A program made the translations under genes and the position numbers. The notes below the pieces were generated by a model. That model searched no databases. It saw nothing but the letters and a program-made list of their open reading frames with translations, and had not been told where the DNA came from. This document shows positions 1 through 6,334 of a stretch of 12,739 nucleotides of DNA, in pieces. The stretch lies in NCBI GenBank assembly GCA_029561505.1, contig JAKQXK010000452.1:1-12739 (forward strand). Direction: 5' to 3'. Numbering within the stretch: position 1 is the stretch's first letter; the number at the start of each line of letters is the position of its first letter. Origin of the DNA: Spirochaetota bacterium (lineage in GTDB: Bacteria > Spirochaetota > Leptospiria > Turneriellales > Turneriellaceae).

Positions 1-397
1 TGCGGGCAAATGCCGCATGCGATTCGATCGCCTCGCGGTATTGCTTTCGGTAAAACCACGCCTCACCGTTCCAGAAGGCGGCTCGCACGACAAACGGTGA
101 CTCGGGAAAATCGCGCTGCAGCGCTTTGAACTCGAACTGCGCTGTTTTGTAATCGCTTTCGTAATAATACGTCATCGCGAGGTAATACTGGGCGTCGTCG
201 CCATATTCGCCTTTCGGGTCTTTCAGAATGATTTCTTGCAGAAGCAGGCGCGCCGAATAGAAACTCTTCTCTTTAAAAGCGACCATCGCAGTGCGAAAAC
301 TCTGCTCTGAATCGAATGAGTCTGAACGAAGCGCGCGGTGGGGCAGCAGAGTCGCCAAAAAAAGCGCGAGAGCGATAACCCGCAATGAACCACGCAT
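1..397 (-). CDS. Secreted TPR-type repeat protein, partial (C-terminus beyond window)
   Basis: The reading frame runs from an ATG at 397 to the window edge without a stop, giving 132 residues. The first ~25 residues form a signal peptide (basic MRGSLR, then hydrophobic VIALALFLATLLP), so the protein is probably exported. The rest is helical and resembles paired tetratricopeptide-like repeats: a block around residues 38-60 (AFKEKSFYSARLLLQEII), another around 68-95 (DAQYYLAMTYYYESDYKTA), and a third starting near 105 (RAAFWNGEAWFYRKQYREAI). The alternating A/Y/F positions and the phrase 'DFPESPF' are typical of outer-membrane-assembly or cell-division TPR proteins of the YbgF/BamD type. That is a family resemblance, not an assignment. 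The start overlaps the hslU stop by one base (TGATG), so it is the downstream gene of that pair. No clear Shine-Dalgarno is visible, which fits coupled translation. The specific role is unknown. Confidence 0.75.
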   Translation of the reverse strand, partial: MRGSLRVIALALFLATLLPHRALRSDSFDSEQSFRTAMVAFKEKSFYSARLLLQEIILKDPKGEYGDDAQYYLAMTYYYESDYKTAQFEFKALQRDFPESPFVVRAAFWNGEAWFYRKQYREAIESHAAFAR

Positions 398-1764
398 CAG
401 AGTATGAAGCGTGAAAGATCCTGATTTTTCACGATATCGCCGAGCTCAGTGGTTACGAAATCCCGGTCAACTACCACATCTTTGCCCGCAAATTTTTCAG
501 GTTCAAATGACGGCTTTTCAAAGAGTTTTTCGAGAATCGTGTGCAGGCGCCGCGCACCGATATTTTCGTTACGCGAATTCATTTCATAGGCGATTTCGGC
601 GATGGCCTCAAACCCTGAATTTTCAAACTGAATGTTGACATTTTCGGTTGAAAGCAGTGCCTGATATTGTTTGGCGAGCGCATTTTTCGGGGTTTTCAGA
701 ATGCTGACATAATCTTCACGCACCAAAGGTTTAAGCTCTACGCGAATCGGAAACCGCCCTTGCAATTCAGGAATCAGATCGGTAACCGAGGCAATATGAA
801 ACGCGCCGGCCGCGATAAAAAGAATATGGTCGGTTTTCACTGAACCGTGTCGCGTGTTGACGGTTGACCCTTCAACGAGCGGCAAAATGTCGCGCTGAAC
901 ACCCTCGCGTGAAACGTCGGGCGAGCCCTTGCCACCCCGGCTCGCGATCTTGTCGATTTCATCGATAAAAACTATGCCCGTATTTTCTGTGCGGCGAATT
1001 GCCTCTTCTTTGAGTTTTTCCTGATCGATCAGCTGCTCGAGCTCTTCCTGATAGATCAGCTTTCGCGCCTGCGCGATGCTCACGCGGCGGTTCTCGCGCT
1101 TCTTGGGAAAAATATCGCCGAGCATGTTCTGCATCTGGTTCTCGATCTCTTCCATACCGGGAATCGCCATCATCTGAACCGATACCTGGGGGCCCGGCGA
1201 TTGTGAAGTGCGCAGCTCAACGTCGCGGTCTTCGAGTTTACCCGCTTTGAGTTTCTTGCGAAAAATATCGCGTGCAATCGCCTCGTCGTCATCTGCGGCC
1301 GCATCGACCGTTTCTTCGGTTTTCGGCTTCTCTGCCGCAGACTTGCCCGAGAGCAGCAGATCGAGCAGGCGCTCTTCGGTGCGCTTTTCAGCGTCTTCTC
1401 TAAATTTCTCTTCGAACTCTTGTCGCACGATCTTCATGGCAGTCATCAGCAGATCACGAATCATGCTCTCGACGTCTCGACCTACATAACCCACTTCGGT
1501 ATATTTAGTGGCTTCGACCTTAATGAAGGGCGCGTTCGCCATTTTTGCCAGGCGGCGCGCGATTTCGGTTTTGCCCACGCCGGTGGGGCCGATCATGATA
1601 ATATTTTTAGGATGTATCTCTTCACGCAAAGCATGTTCGCCCAGCGCCAGACGGCGCTCTCTGTTTCTGAGCGCTATGGCTACAGCACGTTTTGCGTCAG
1701 CCTGACCGATAATGAACCCGTCGAGATGCCGTACGATCTCGGTCGGTCTGAATTCTGAAAGCAT
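397..1764 (-). CDS. hslU: ATP-dependent protease ATPase subunit HslU (ClpY)
   Basis: HslU is the AAA+ unfoldase of the cytoplasmic HslVU protease. It unfolds substrates and feeds them to the HslV peptidase. Numbered from the ATG at 1764 (455 residues; E. coli about 443), the protein shows Walker A GPTGVGKT (59-66), the pore-loop GYVG (92-95), an intermediate domain (~105-245) with an acidic, Ala-rich insertion at ~148-162, Walker B VFIDEI (265-270), an arginine finger in QGRFPIR (R337), and sensor 2 GARR (403-406). The C-terminus ends in SRFIL, the tail that docks into HslV, so this is a genuine HslU and not ClpX. An upstream TTG at 1800 would add 12 residues but overlaps the preceding gene; the ATG at 1764 lies one base after that gene's stop (TGAAATG) and is preferred. 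No hslV lies next to it, which is unusual because hslV commonly directly precedes hslU. The partner must be elsewhere if it exists. Confidence 0.96.
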   Translation of the reverse strand: MLSEFRPTEIVRHLDGFIIGQADAKRAVAIALRNRERRLALGEHALREEIHPKNIIMIGPTGVGKTEIARRLAKMANAPFIKVEATKYTEVGYVGRDVESMIRDLLMTAMKIVRQEFEEKFREDAEKRTEERLLDLLLSGKSAAEKPKTEETVDAAADDDEAIARDIFRKKLKAGKLEDRDVELRTSQSPGPQVSVQMMAIPGMEEIENQMQNMLGDIFPKKRENRRVSIAQARKLIYQEELEQLIDQEKLKEEAIRRTENTGIVFIDEIDKIASRGGKGSPDVSREGVQRDILPLVEGSTVNTRHGSVKTDHILFIAAGAFHIASVTDLIPELQGRFPIRVELKPLVREDYVSILKTPKNALAKQYQALLSTENVNIQFENSGFEAIAEIAYEMNSRNENIGARRLHTILEKLFEKPSFEPEKFAGKDVVVDRDFVTTELGDIVKNQDLSRFIL

Positions 1765-1765
1765 T

Positions 1766-2548
1766 TCAGTCAAGATACTGTGGCCTGCGCTTTTCGGCAA
1801 GTGCGCCCATCGCTTCGCGAAAGTTTTTCACAATCACTGGCGTGGTGAACGATTCATAGATATGCTTGAGCGTCGTTTCAGAGCGTTCCAGAATTGGGGC
1901 ATTGATTGCCTGCTTGGTTCGTTGCAGCGCCGACAGGGGTATGCGGTTCAGATAGTCGAGCTTCTTGAGCGTCAGTTTGCGCAGCGATTCGATATCAGCT
2001 GCCGTTTCGTCGATAAGGCCAATCGCCTTGGCCTCGCCGGCTTTGTAATTCTCGGCAGCGCACACAGAATTGACGAAGGGTGGGTAGACAGTACGCGCAA
2101 TTTTGTCGATAAAATTGCCTGGTAAGGGCAGACCGACGAGCACCTCGCTGAAAGAGATGCGGGCCTTACCTTCGAGCATATACTTGTAGTCGCTGCCGAC
2201 GGTGATGACTGCTCCGCCGCCCATTGCATAACCCGTCACCTCGGCAATCACAGGCTTATCAAAGCGCAGCAGGTGATTGAAAAAAAGAACAATTTCGCCC
2301 ACTTCTTCGGCGAGTTTTTCGTCAGGCACCGATGAGACATTTGACGCGTCGAGTCCGTTGGAAAAAAATTTAGGATTTCCCGATGTGAACACGAGCGACG
2401 CGTATTTTGGGTCGGCCTGCGTTTCTTCGAGAATTTTTGTCAGTTCGATCAGGCTCGCCCGAGTGAGAGAGTTCTGTTCGTTGGTGCAGATATCGACGAA
2501 GCGCGTTACCTTTTTTCCGCTGCCGTGGTCGCTGAGTTTGAAATTCAT
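1766..2548 (-). CDS. Enoyl-CoA hydratase/isomerase (crotonase) family protein, probably isomerase-type
   Basis: This is a 260-residue crotonase-fold protein, the normal size for single-domain members, which act on acyl-CoA thioesters in the cytoplasm. The first oxyanion-hole segment is FFSNGLD (61-67) and the second is GYAMGGG (106-112). Classical hydratases carry two catalytic glutamates. The one expected just after GGG (rat Glu144 position, motif GGGxE) is V114 here, while the second (rat Glu164 position, PExxLG motif) is kept as E135 in SFSEVLVGL. Loss of the first and retention of the second is the pattern of delta3,delta2-enoyl-CoA isomerases, so isomerase or another crotonase activity is more likely than plain hydration. 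The ATG at 2548 follows a good Shine-Dalgarno, GGAAAGG, with a 6-base spacer; a TTG at 2563 in the same frame lies upstream of that site and is rejected. hslU follows after a 1-base gap, implying co-translation with no obvious functional link. Confidence 0.85.
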   Translation of the reverse strand: MNFKLSDHGSGKKVTRFVDICTNEQNSLTRASLIELTKILEETQADPKYASLVFTSGNPKFFSNGLDASNVSSVPDEKLAEEVGEIVLFFNHLLRFDKPVIAEVTGYAMGGGAVITVGSDYKYMLEGKARISFSEVLVGLPLPGNFIDKIARTVYPPFVNSVCAAENYKAGEAKAIGLIDETAADIESLRKLTLKKLDYLNRIPLSALQRTKQAINAPILERSETTLKHIYESFTTPVIVKNFREAMGALAEKRRPQYLD

Positions 2549-2554
2549 AATGAA

Positions 2555-2561
2555 CCTTTCC
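2555..2561 (-). promoter_or_regulatory. Ribosome binding site deciding the crotonase-family start
   Basis: GGAAAGG lies 6 bases before the ATG at 2548 on the minus strand. It is one of the clearest Shine-Dalgarno sequences in the minus-strand gene train and supports that ATG over the upstream TTG at 2563. It suggests this gene is translated independently after the 73-base gap behind rsmD. Confidence 0.7.
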
Positions 2562-2621
2562 AATGCCCGCCACGCCGGGTAAAGGAGAACTCACTGCGTG
2601 CGCTGATGGAAATTTATTCTG

Positions 2622-3233
2622 TTACAGGGCGTGCAGCAGCAACAGGCAATTTGAACCGTAGCGGTAAACCTGTATGTCGGGGTTAGCCGCCAGAAATTCC
2701 TGGGCCATCGCCGGGTTTTTTTCATGCACCTGCATGAGCAATAAAGGATACGGCGCTGCCGACTCAGCGACTGCCGAGCGATAGAGCATCACGAGATTGG
2801 CAGGGTCATTCGAGGCGCTGTTGCCATAAGTGTAAGGTGGGTCGGCCCAGACGACCACGGGCACCTCTTTCATACTGAATGACTCGCTCAAAACCTTGTT
2901 TGCCCGCGACCTCACCAGCGTGTAGAGCGAACGGTCAATGTCGAGAGATTGTAATGCACGCTGAATATCGCTGAGGCGCTCGGGCACAAGGTCGACAAAA
3001 GTTGCGTGCGCGGCGCCGAGGCTCAGCGCCTCAATGCCCATTTGGCCGCTGCCGGCAAAAAGATCATAGAAGACCCATGGCTCTTCGATATCCACGTGAT
3101 TGCGCACGAGTTGAAAAGCGGCCTCTTTGACGCGTGCGCTTGTTGAATTCTGGTGCTGTTTATGCGAGCGCGCACCAGGTATGGCCGTGCGCTTCAGGCG
3201 CCCCGAGCCAACCCGCAGCGACGAACGTTTCAC
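2622..3233 (-). CDS. rsmD: 16S rRNA (guanine(966)-N2)-methyltransferase RsmD
   Basis: RsmD is a SAM-dependent methyltransferase that modifies G966 of 16S rRNA during small-subunit assembly. The 203-residue protein has the family's basic N-terminus, a region equivalent to the RPT...R..LF motif (STSARVKEAAFQLV, 30-43), the SAM-binding motif I DLFAGSGQMGIEALSLGA (57-74), an acidic motif II segment FVDLVPERL (79-87), and the catalytic DPPY (131-134) of N-methyltransferases. The size matches E. coli RsmD (about 198). The start is a GTG at 3233 whose GTGA overlaps the stop of the upstream regulator by four bases, so the two are almost certainly translationally coupled. The N-terminal ~28 residues are unusually rich in R, K and S and could assist RNA binding (inference). 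The usual crucial RPT triad is relaxed to STS, so a close but distinct rRNA guanine methyltransferase cannot be wholly excluded. Confidence 0.85.
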   Translation of the reverse strand: MKRSSLRVGSGRLKRTAIPGARSHKQHQNSTSARVKEAAFQLVRNHVDIEEPWVFYDLFAGSGQMGIEALSLGAAHATFVDLVPERLSDIQRALQSLDIDRSLYTLVRSRANKVLSESFSMKEVPVVVWADPPYTYGNSASNDPANLVMLYRSAVAESAAPYPLLLMQVHEKNPAMAQEFLAANPDIQVYRYGSNCLLLLHAL

Positions 3234-4720
3234 GACGCCCGGCGGCCGTTCCGCCGTCCTGAATTTTCAGGTCGGGTAAGTTTATAGCGCTTCATTTTGT
3301 CATAGAGGGTCTTGCGTGAAATCGCAAGGTGCCGGGCAGCTTCGGTTACCTGCCAGCCATAGCGTTCGCAAACGGCTGCAATATAGCTGCGCTCAACAGC
3401 ATCGAGACTGAGCGGCTCTTTTTCACTGCCGGCAAGCCCCTGAAAGAGGGTTGTGGGTTCGGGTTCAACCTGTTCGCGCAAGAAGCTTTTGGCCGCGCGA
3501 AAGGCTTCGTCATCGTCGCCTGCGCGAAACAGCTCGAAAACGGGTATCCCCTTGCTCTTGGCCAGGTCGTGCAGAAGATCAAGCGTCAGGTAGAGGCCGG
3601 CGTAGCCGCTTGAAAAATCAAAACGTTCAAGTATTTTGGAAGCCAGTTCTGACTGACCTTCGGCCAGCGCAGCAAATTTGCGCCGGGCAATATATTCGGC
3701 GGCGATTTGCGAAATATCATGGGCGCGTTCGTGCAGAGCCGGCAATACTGTTGCCGCCTTACGCAGCACAGAGAGCAGCTCTTGCCTGAAAGAACCGCGG
3801 CGCACCAGCTGGCCGATATCTTGTGTTATTTCGAGTACATAACGCTGGCGGTTCTGTGCGTCAGACGCATCGGCGTCCCGCAGCGACTTAATGTGTTGCA
3901 GCAGCTGCCCCTGATTCTGCCAATTCAGCAGCTGGGCATTTTTAACGCAGACAATCGGTATCTGGGCCGAGCCGCCATTTTTTTTGGGCTTTTTGCGCTG
4001 CGGCCAGATAGCGGCGGCGTGTAAGCCCGCAGGTATCTTCGCGAGATCAATGATCTGGTAGCGCAGCGGTTTCAACGGGCTGATCAGCGCGGCGTAATAT
4101 TCAACGAATTCGTCGCTCGGTATCGCGTCGGTACACGACAGAGTCAGATAACTGTGAGCAGCCGCGATCTCGATTACCTGTTCCCTGAATTTGAGTATTG
4201 CGTTTGATCGGCCCTGCATAAAAGCCGGAAATTTCTTCAGAGTGTGTGACTCTGGTTCGAGCCTGGCGAGCCGGCGCGTCAACATTTCATTTTCATCGTT
4301 GACGAGAATGCGTTCGCCAAGCTGCTGCAGTTTTTTGCGCTGCGAATCGAGCAGCCAGAACCATTCTGACCGCCCAAGACCCTGTACTCGACCAGCCTGC
4401 AGCCGGTAGTGCCCCATCGAGTCAATATGGTTCAAATTCTGAGGAAAAAGCGAGAAGGCCTTTGCGCGATCATCTTCGTGCATCAAGAGACCAAGGGAAA
4501 CACCGCCACGTTCGGCAGCGTAAAGCTCTGCCAGCGCAGCGACAATGGCGTCGGTAGATTCGGTCAGGTAGTTCGAGTCAAAGATGACAATGCTGCCCGC
4601 CAGTGATTCGCTGCGTAAATTCAGCTTGCTCACCGAGCGCAGGCGATAGCCCTCGGGCAGGTTCTTGCGGCAATGCAGCGCAAGCGCGCGATTTCGGGTT
4701 ACCAGCAAGACGCGAAACAT
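3230..4720 (-). CDS. Degenerate NtrC-family (sigma54-activator-like) regulator with Fis-type HTH
   Basis: This 496-residue protein follows the plan of NtrC-type response regulators, but its active sites are lost. Residues 1-~110 resemble a receiver domain (FRVLLVTRN strand 1, IVIFDSN strand 3), with the acidic pair after strand 1 replaced by TR. Residues ~165-395 align by eye with the AAA+ activator domain: SNAILKFREQVIEIAA precedes the Walker A place, where LSCTDAIPSDEF has no GxxGxGK; the GAFTGA segment is replaced by a short basic stretch (RKKPKKNGG, 242-250); the Walker B place reads PIVCVKNAQLL without DE. Downstream, GSFRQELLSVLRKA (309-322) and LPALHERAHDI (326-336) match the family's GxFRxDLYYRL and LPPLRERxEDI. 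The C-terminus (437-480, LSLDAVERSYIAAVC to LYDKMKRYKL) is a clear Fis-type DNA-binding helix-turn-helix. It should bind DNA but neither hydrolyse ATP nor engage sigma54 in the usual way (inference). The ATG at 4720 puts strand 1 at the N-terminus; the open frame continues upstream into aroK but does not code there. The target is unknown. Confidence 0.8.
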   Translation of the reverse strand: MFRVLLVTRNRALALHCRKNLPEGYRLRSVSKLNLRSESLAGSIVIFDSNYLTESTDAIVAALAELYAAERGGVSLGLLMHEDDRAKAFSLFPQNLNHIDSMGHYRLQAGRVQGLGRSEWFWLLDSQRKKLQQLGERILVNDENEMLTRRLARLEPESHTLKKFPAFMQGRSNAILKFREQVIEIAAAHSYLTLSCTDAIPSDEFVEYYAALISPLKPLRYQIIDLAKIPAGLHAAAIWPQRKKPKKNGGSAQIPIVCVKNAQLLNWQNQGQLLQHIKSLRDADASDAQNRQRYVLEITQDIGQLVRRGSFRQELLSVLRKAATVLPALHERAHDISQIAAEYIARRKFAALAEGQSELASKILERFDFSSGYAGLYLTLDLLHDLAKSKGIPVFELFRAGDDDEAFRAAKSFLREQVEPEPTTLFQGLAGSEKEPLSLDAVERSYIAAVCERYGWQVTEAARHLAISRKTLYDKMKRYKLTRPENSGRRNGRRAS

Positions 4721-4799
4721 CGAAGCCGACCCAGTTGATAACCGGCACAAAGCGTCAACTATCCGCAGAAATTTCGGAAAAAAAAAGCGAAAATGAATA
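4721..4799 (-). promoter_or_regulatory. Intergenic region upstream of the degenerate regulator (candidate operator/promoter)
   Basis: This 79-base gap interrupts the otherwise overlapping gene train between aroK and the regulator. It holds a run of nine T on the minus strand (4786-4778), a TTGACG resembling a -35 hexamer (4758-4753), and a perfect inverted repeat AGTTGA (4733-4738) and TCAACT (4755-4760) with arms 22 bases apart. No matching -10 lies 17 bases beyond TTGACG, and no stem precedes the T-run, so it is neither a clear promoter nor a clear intrinsic terminator. A site for the adjacent HTH regulator is possible but not shown. Confidence 0.3.
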
Positions 4800-5399
4800 T
4801 TATTTGAACATCTGCGTGATGCGCAGTGCGCTTTCACCGATATTTGTATCTGAAACATCGACGACCGTGTGCGCCAGTTCAAGATAAAGAGGCTCACGGC
4901 GGCGAAAAACCTCGAGCAGCTTTTCAGGTGAATCTGCGCCGCTGAGATCAGGGCGTGAGGCATTTCGCGCGAGCGATGATAGCCGGTATCGCATCTTCTC
5001 TTCGCTGACAGCAATATAAATACAGAAAAAACGCTCGCGCAAGAGCGCAATCTTTCGCTCGCTGCGCGAGCCATCGGCTTCTTCGACGATTCCCCCCCCG
5101 CAGTCGAGCAGCAGGTGCTCGTTGGCTGCCGCATTCTGCAGCGCCGCGTATTCGAGATCGCGAAACGCAGGCCAGCCCTGTTGTTTGACAATCTGCTCGA
5201 TCTTCATGCCGGCATTGCGCTCAATTTCTTCATCGAGTGAAAGCAGCGGTATGTTCCAGAATTCTGCAAGCCGGCGTGCGATCGCCGATTTACCCACACC
5301 GCGAAAACCAATGAGCGCAAGCCTGGGTTTCGCAGGCGCGTTGATGCGCGCTCGGCCGCGTGCCGCAGGGCGGCGTTTGCGTCGGCCACGGTCGCTCAT
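4800..5399 (-). CDS. aroK: Shikimate kinase
   Basis: Shikimate kinase phosphorylates shikimate at the 3-hydroxyl with ATP, the fifth step of the chorismate pathway, in the cytoplasm. The 199 residues show P-loop GFRGVGKS (31-38), the shikimate-contacting Asp in SLDEEIE (D56, second position of the usual DxD; the first is S54), FRDLE (79-83) with the substrate-binding Arg, the GGG motif (101-103), a lid with RPDL (149-152), and RREPLYLELA (167-176). It is longer than typical enzymes (about 170-175) because of a strongly basic N-terminal extension of ~25 residues (MSDRGRRKRRPAARGRAR...) before the first beta strand. The start is fixed by an ATGA overlap of four bases with the end of aroE, and there is no later Met before the P-loop. 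The GGG motif is encoded by an eight-G run (5092-5099), a potential slippage site. Confidence 0.93.
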   Translation of the reverse strand: MSDRGRRKRRPAARGRARINAPAKPRLALIGFRGVGKSAIARRLAEFWNIPLLSLDEEIERNAGMKIEQIVKQQGWPAFRDLEYAALQNAAANEHLLLDCGGGIVEEADGSRSERKIALLRERFFCIYIAVSEEKMRYRLSSLARNASRPDLSGADSPEKLLEVFRRREPLYLELAHTVVDVSDTNIGESALRITQMFK

Positions 5400-6334
5400 T
5401 TAAGCCTCTTAATTTCTGCGAGTAACGCCTTTTCCATGTCTTTGACGGGAGCCGGTTTGCCGGTAAAAAGTTCAAACTGCAGTACGCCCTGGTACATCAG
5501 CATCTTATAGCCGAGAACGATTTGGCATCCTCGTTTTTTTGCGAGCCGAATGAGCGGCGTTTCAGCCGGATTATAAACAATGTCAAATATGGTTTGGTGT
5601 TTTGCGAGCTCAGCTGCTTTCAGCGGTGATTCGCTGGCAGAAGCAGAACCTTTCATGCCCATCGGCGTGGTGTTGATGACGATATCGTACGGGTGCAGCT
5701 CTTCGGGGGCCGCGTAAGGCTGGCTCAGCCATTTGCGTCCGCTTTGCGGCATCAGGTCAACGAGAGACTTCTGCAAGCTTTTGCCCTGCGGCTGCAGGTG
5801 CAGGGTGACCTTCGGGTTTTCACTGTTGAGCGTGAGGTTACGCGCAAGCTGCATCGCCATCATGGGGTTTCGCGCCAGAATGCCGATCTCTGCGGGCTTC
5901 TCGCGCGTCAGCGCAAACGCTATACTGCGCGCCGAACCACCCGAGCCGATAACCAGAATTTTTTTACCGGCCAGCGAAACCTTTGATTTTCTGAGCGCCA
6001 TCATAGCGCCGGGCCCGTCGGTATTGTAGCCTTCGAGCAGGCCGGTTTTTCCCCAGACAACGGTATTCACAGAGCCGATCTGCAGGGCAAGCGGGTCAAT
6101 TCGGTCGAGCAACCGGCGGATTGAGATTTTATACGGTATCGTCACCGAAAGGCCCTGAATATTCCACTGCTTCATCGAATATTTGAGCTGTATCAGGTTC
6201 TTGAGCGGAAACGCGAGGTATACAGCGTTGATCTTGCGGGCGGCGAAGGCGGCGTTATGCATCGACGGCGAAAATGTATGGCTCAGCGGATTACCGATGA
6301 TTCCATAAACTTTGGTCGCCGCATCTATTTTCAT
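5396..6334 (-). CDS. aroE: Shikimate dehydrogenase (NADP+)
   Basis: AroE reduces 3-dehydroshikimate to shikimate, the step directly before shikimate kinase, whose gene follows with a 4-base overlap. In the 312 residues the substrate domain has IGNPLSHTFSPSMHN (13-27), SVTIPYK with catalytic K69, GSVNT (N90) and NTD with catalytic D106. The cofactor domain has the GSGGSAR turn (130-136), NTTPMGM (221-227) and DIVYNPAETPL (251-261), and the C-terminal GYKMLMYQG (275-283) carries the conserved Gln. E. coli AroE has about 272 residues; the excess lies mainly in an insertion around residues 170-212 after the nucleotide-binding strand, rich in Q, K and P, which I do not recognise. The ATG at 6334 overlaps the previous gene's TGA (ATGA). 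Together with aroK it forms a shikimate-pathway pair. Confidence 0.95.
   Translation of the reverse strand: MKIDAATKVYGIIGNPLSHTFSPSMHNAAFAARKINAVYLAFPLKNLIQLKYSMKQWNIQGLSVTIPYKISIRRLLDRIDPLALQIGSVNTVVWGKTGLLEGYNTDGPGAMMALRKSKVSLAGKKILVIGSGGSARSIAFALTREKPAEIGILARNPMMAMQLARNLTLNSENPKVTLHLQPQGKSLQKSLVDLMPQSGRKWLSQPYAAPEELHPYDIVINTTPMGMKGSASASESPLKAAELAKHQTIFDIVYNPAETPLIRLAKKRGCQIVLGYKMLMYQGVLQFELFTGKPAPVKDMEKALLAEIKRLK

Noticed and set aside
1765..1800. TTG at 1800 as the hslU start
   Set aside because: It would overlap the upstream gene by 35 bases. The ATG at 1764 sits one base after the upstream stop and matches the usual HslU N-terminus.
1712..2125. 137-residue plus-strand open frame across the hslU/crotonase junction
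   Set aside because: It is antisense to two conserved genes with clear motifs, and its translation has no recognisable features.
2565..2582. CCCG/CGGG hairpin between rsmD and the crotonase-family gene
   Set aside because: It has a four-base-pair core with a six-base loop and no T-run; too weak to call.
4778..4786. T9 run on the minus strand after aroK as an intrinsic terminator
   Set aside because: No GC-rich stem precedes the run in the direction of transcription.
4721..5191. Upstream open extension of the regulator frame to 653 residues
   Set aside because: It overlaps the well-supported aroK gene on the same strand in another frame, its composition is Ser/Arg/Cys-rich shadow-like, and the receiver-like strand begins exactly at the ATG at 4720.
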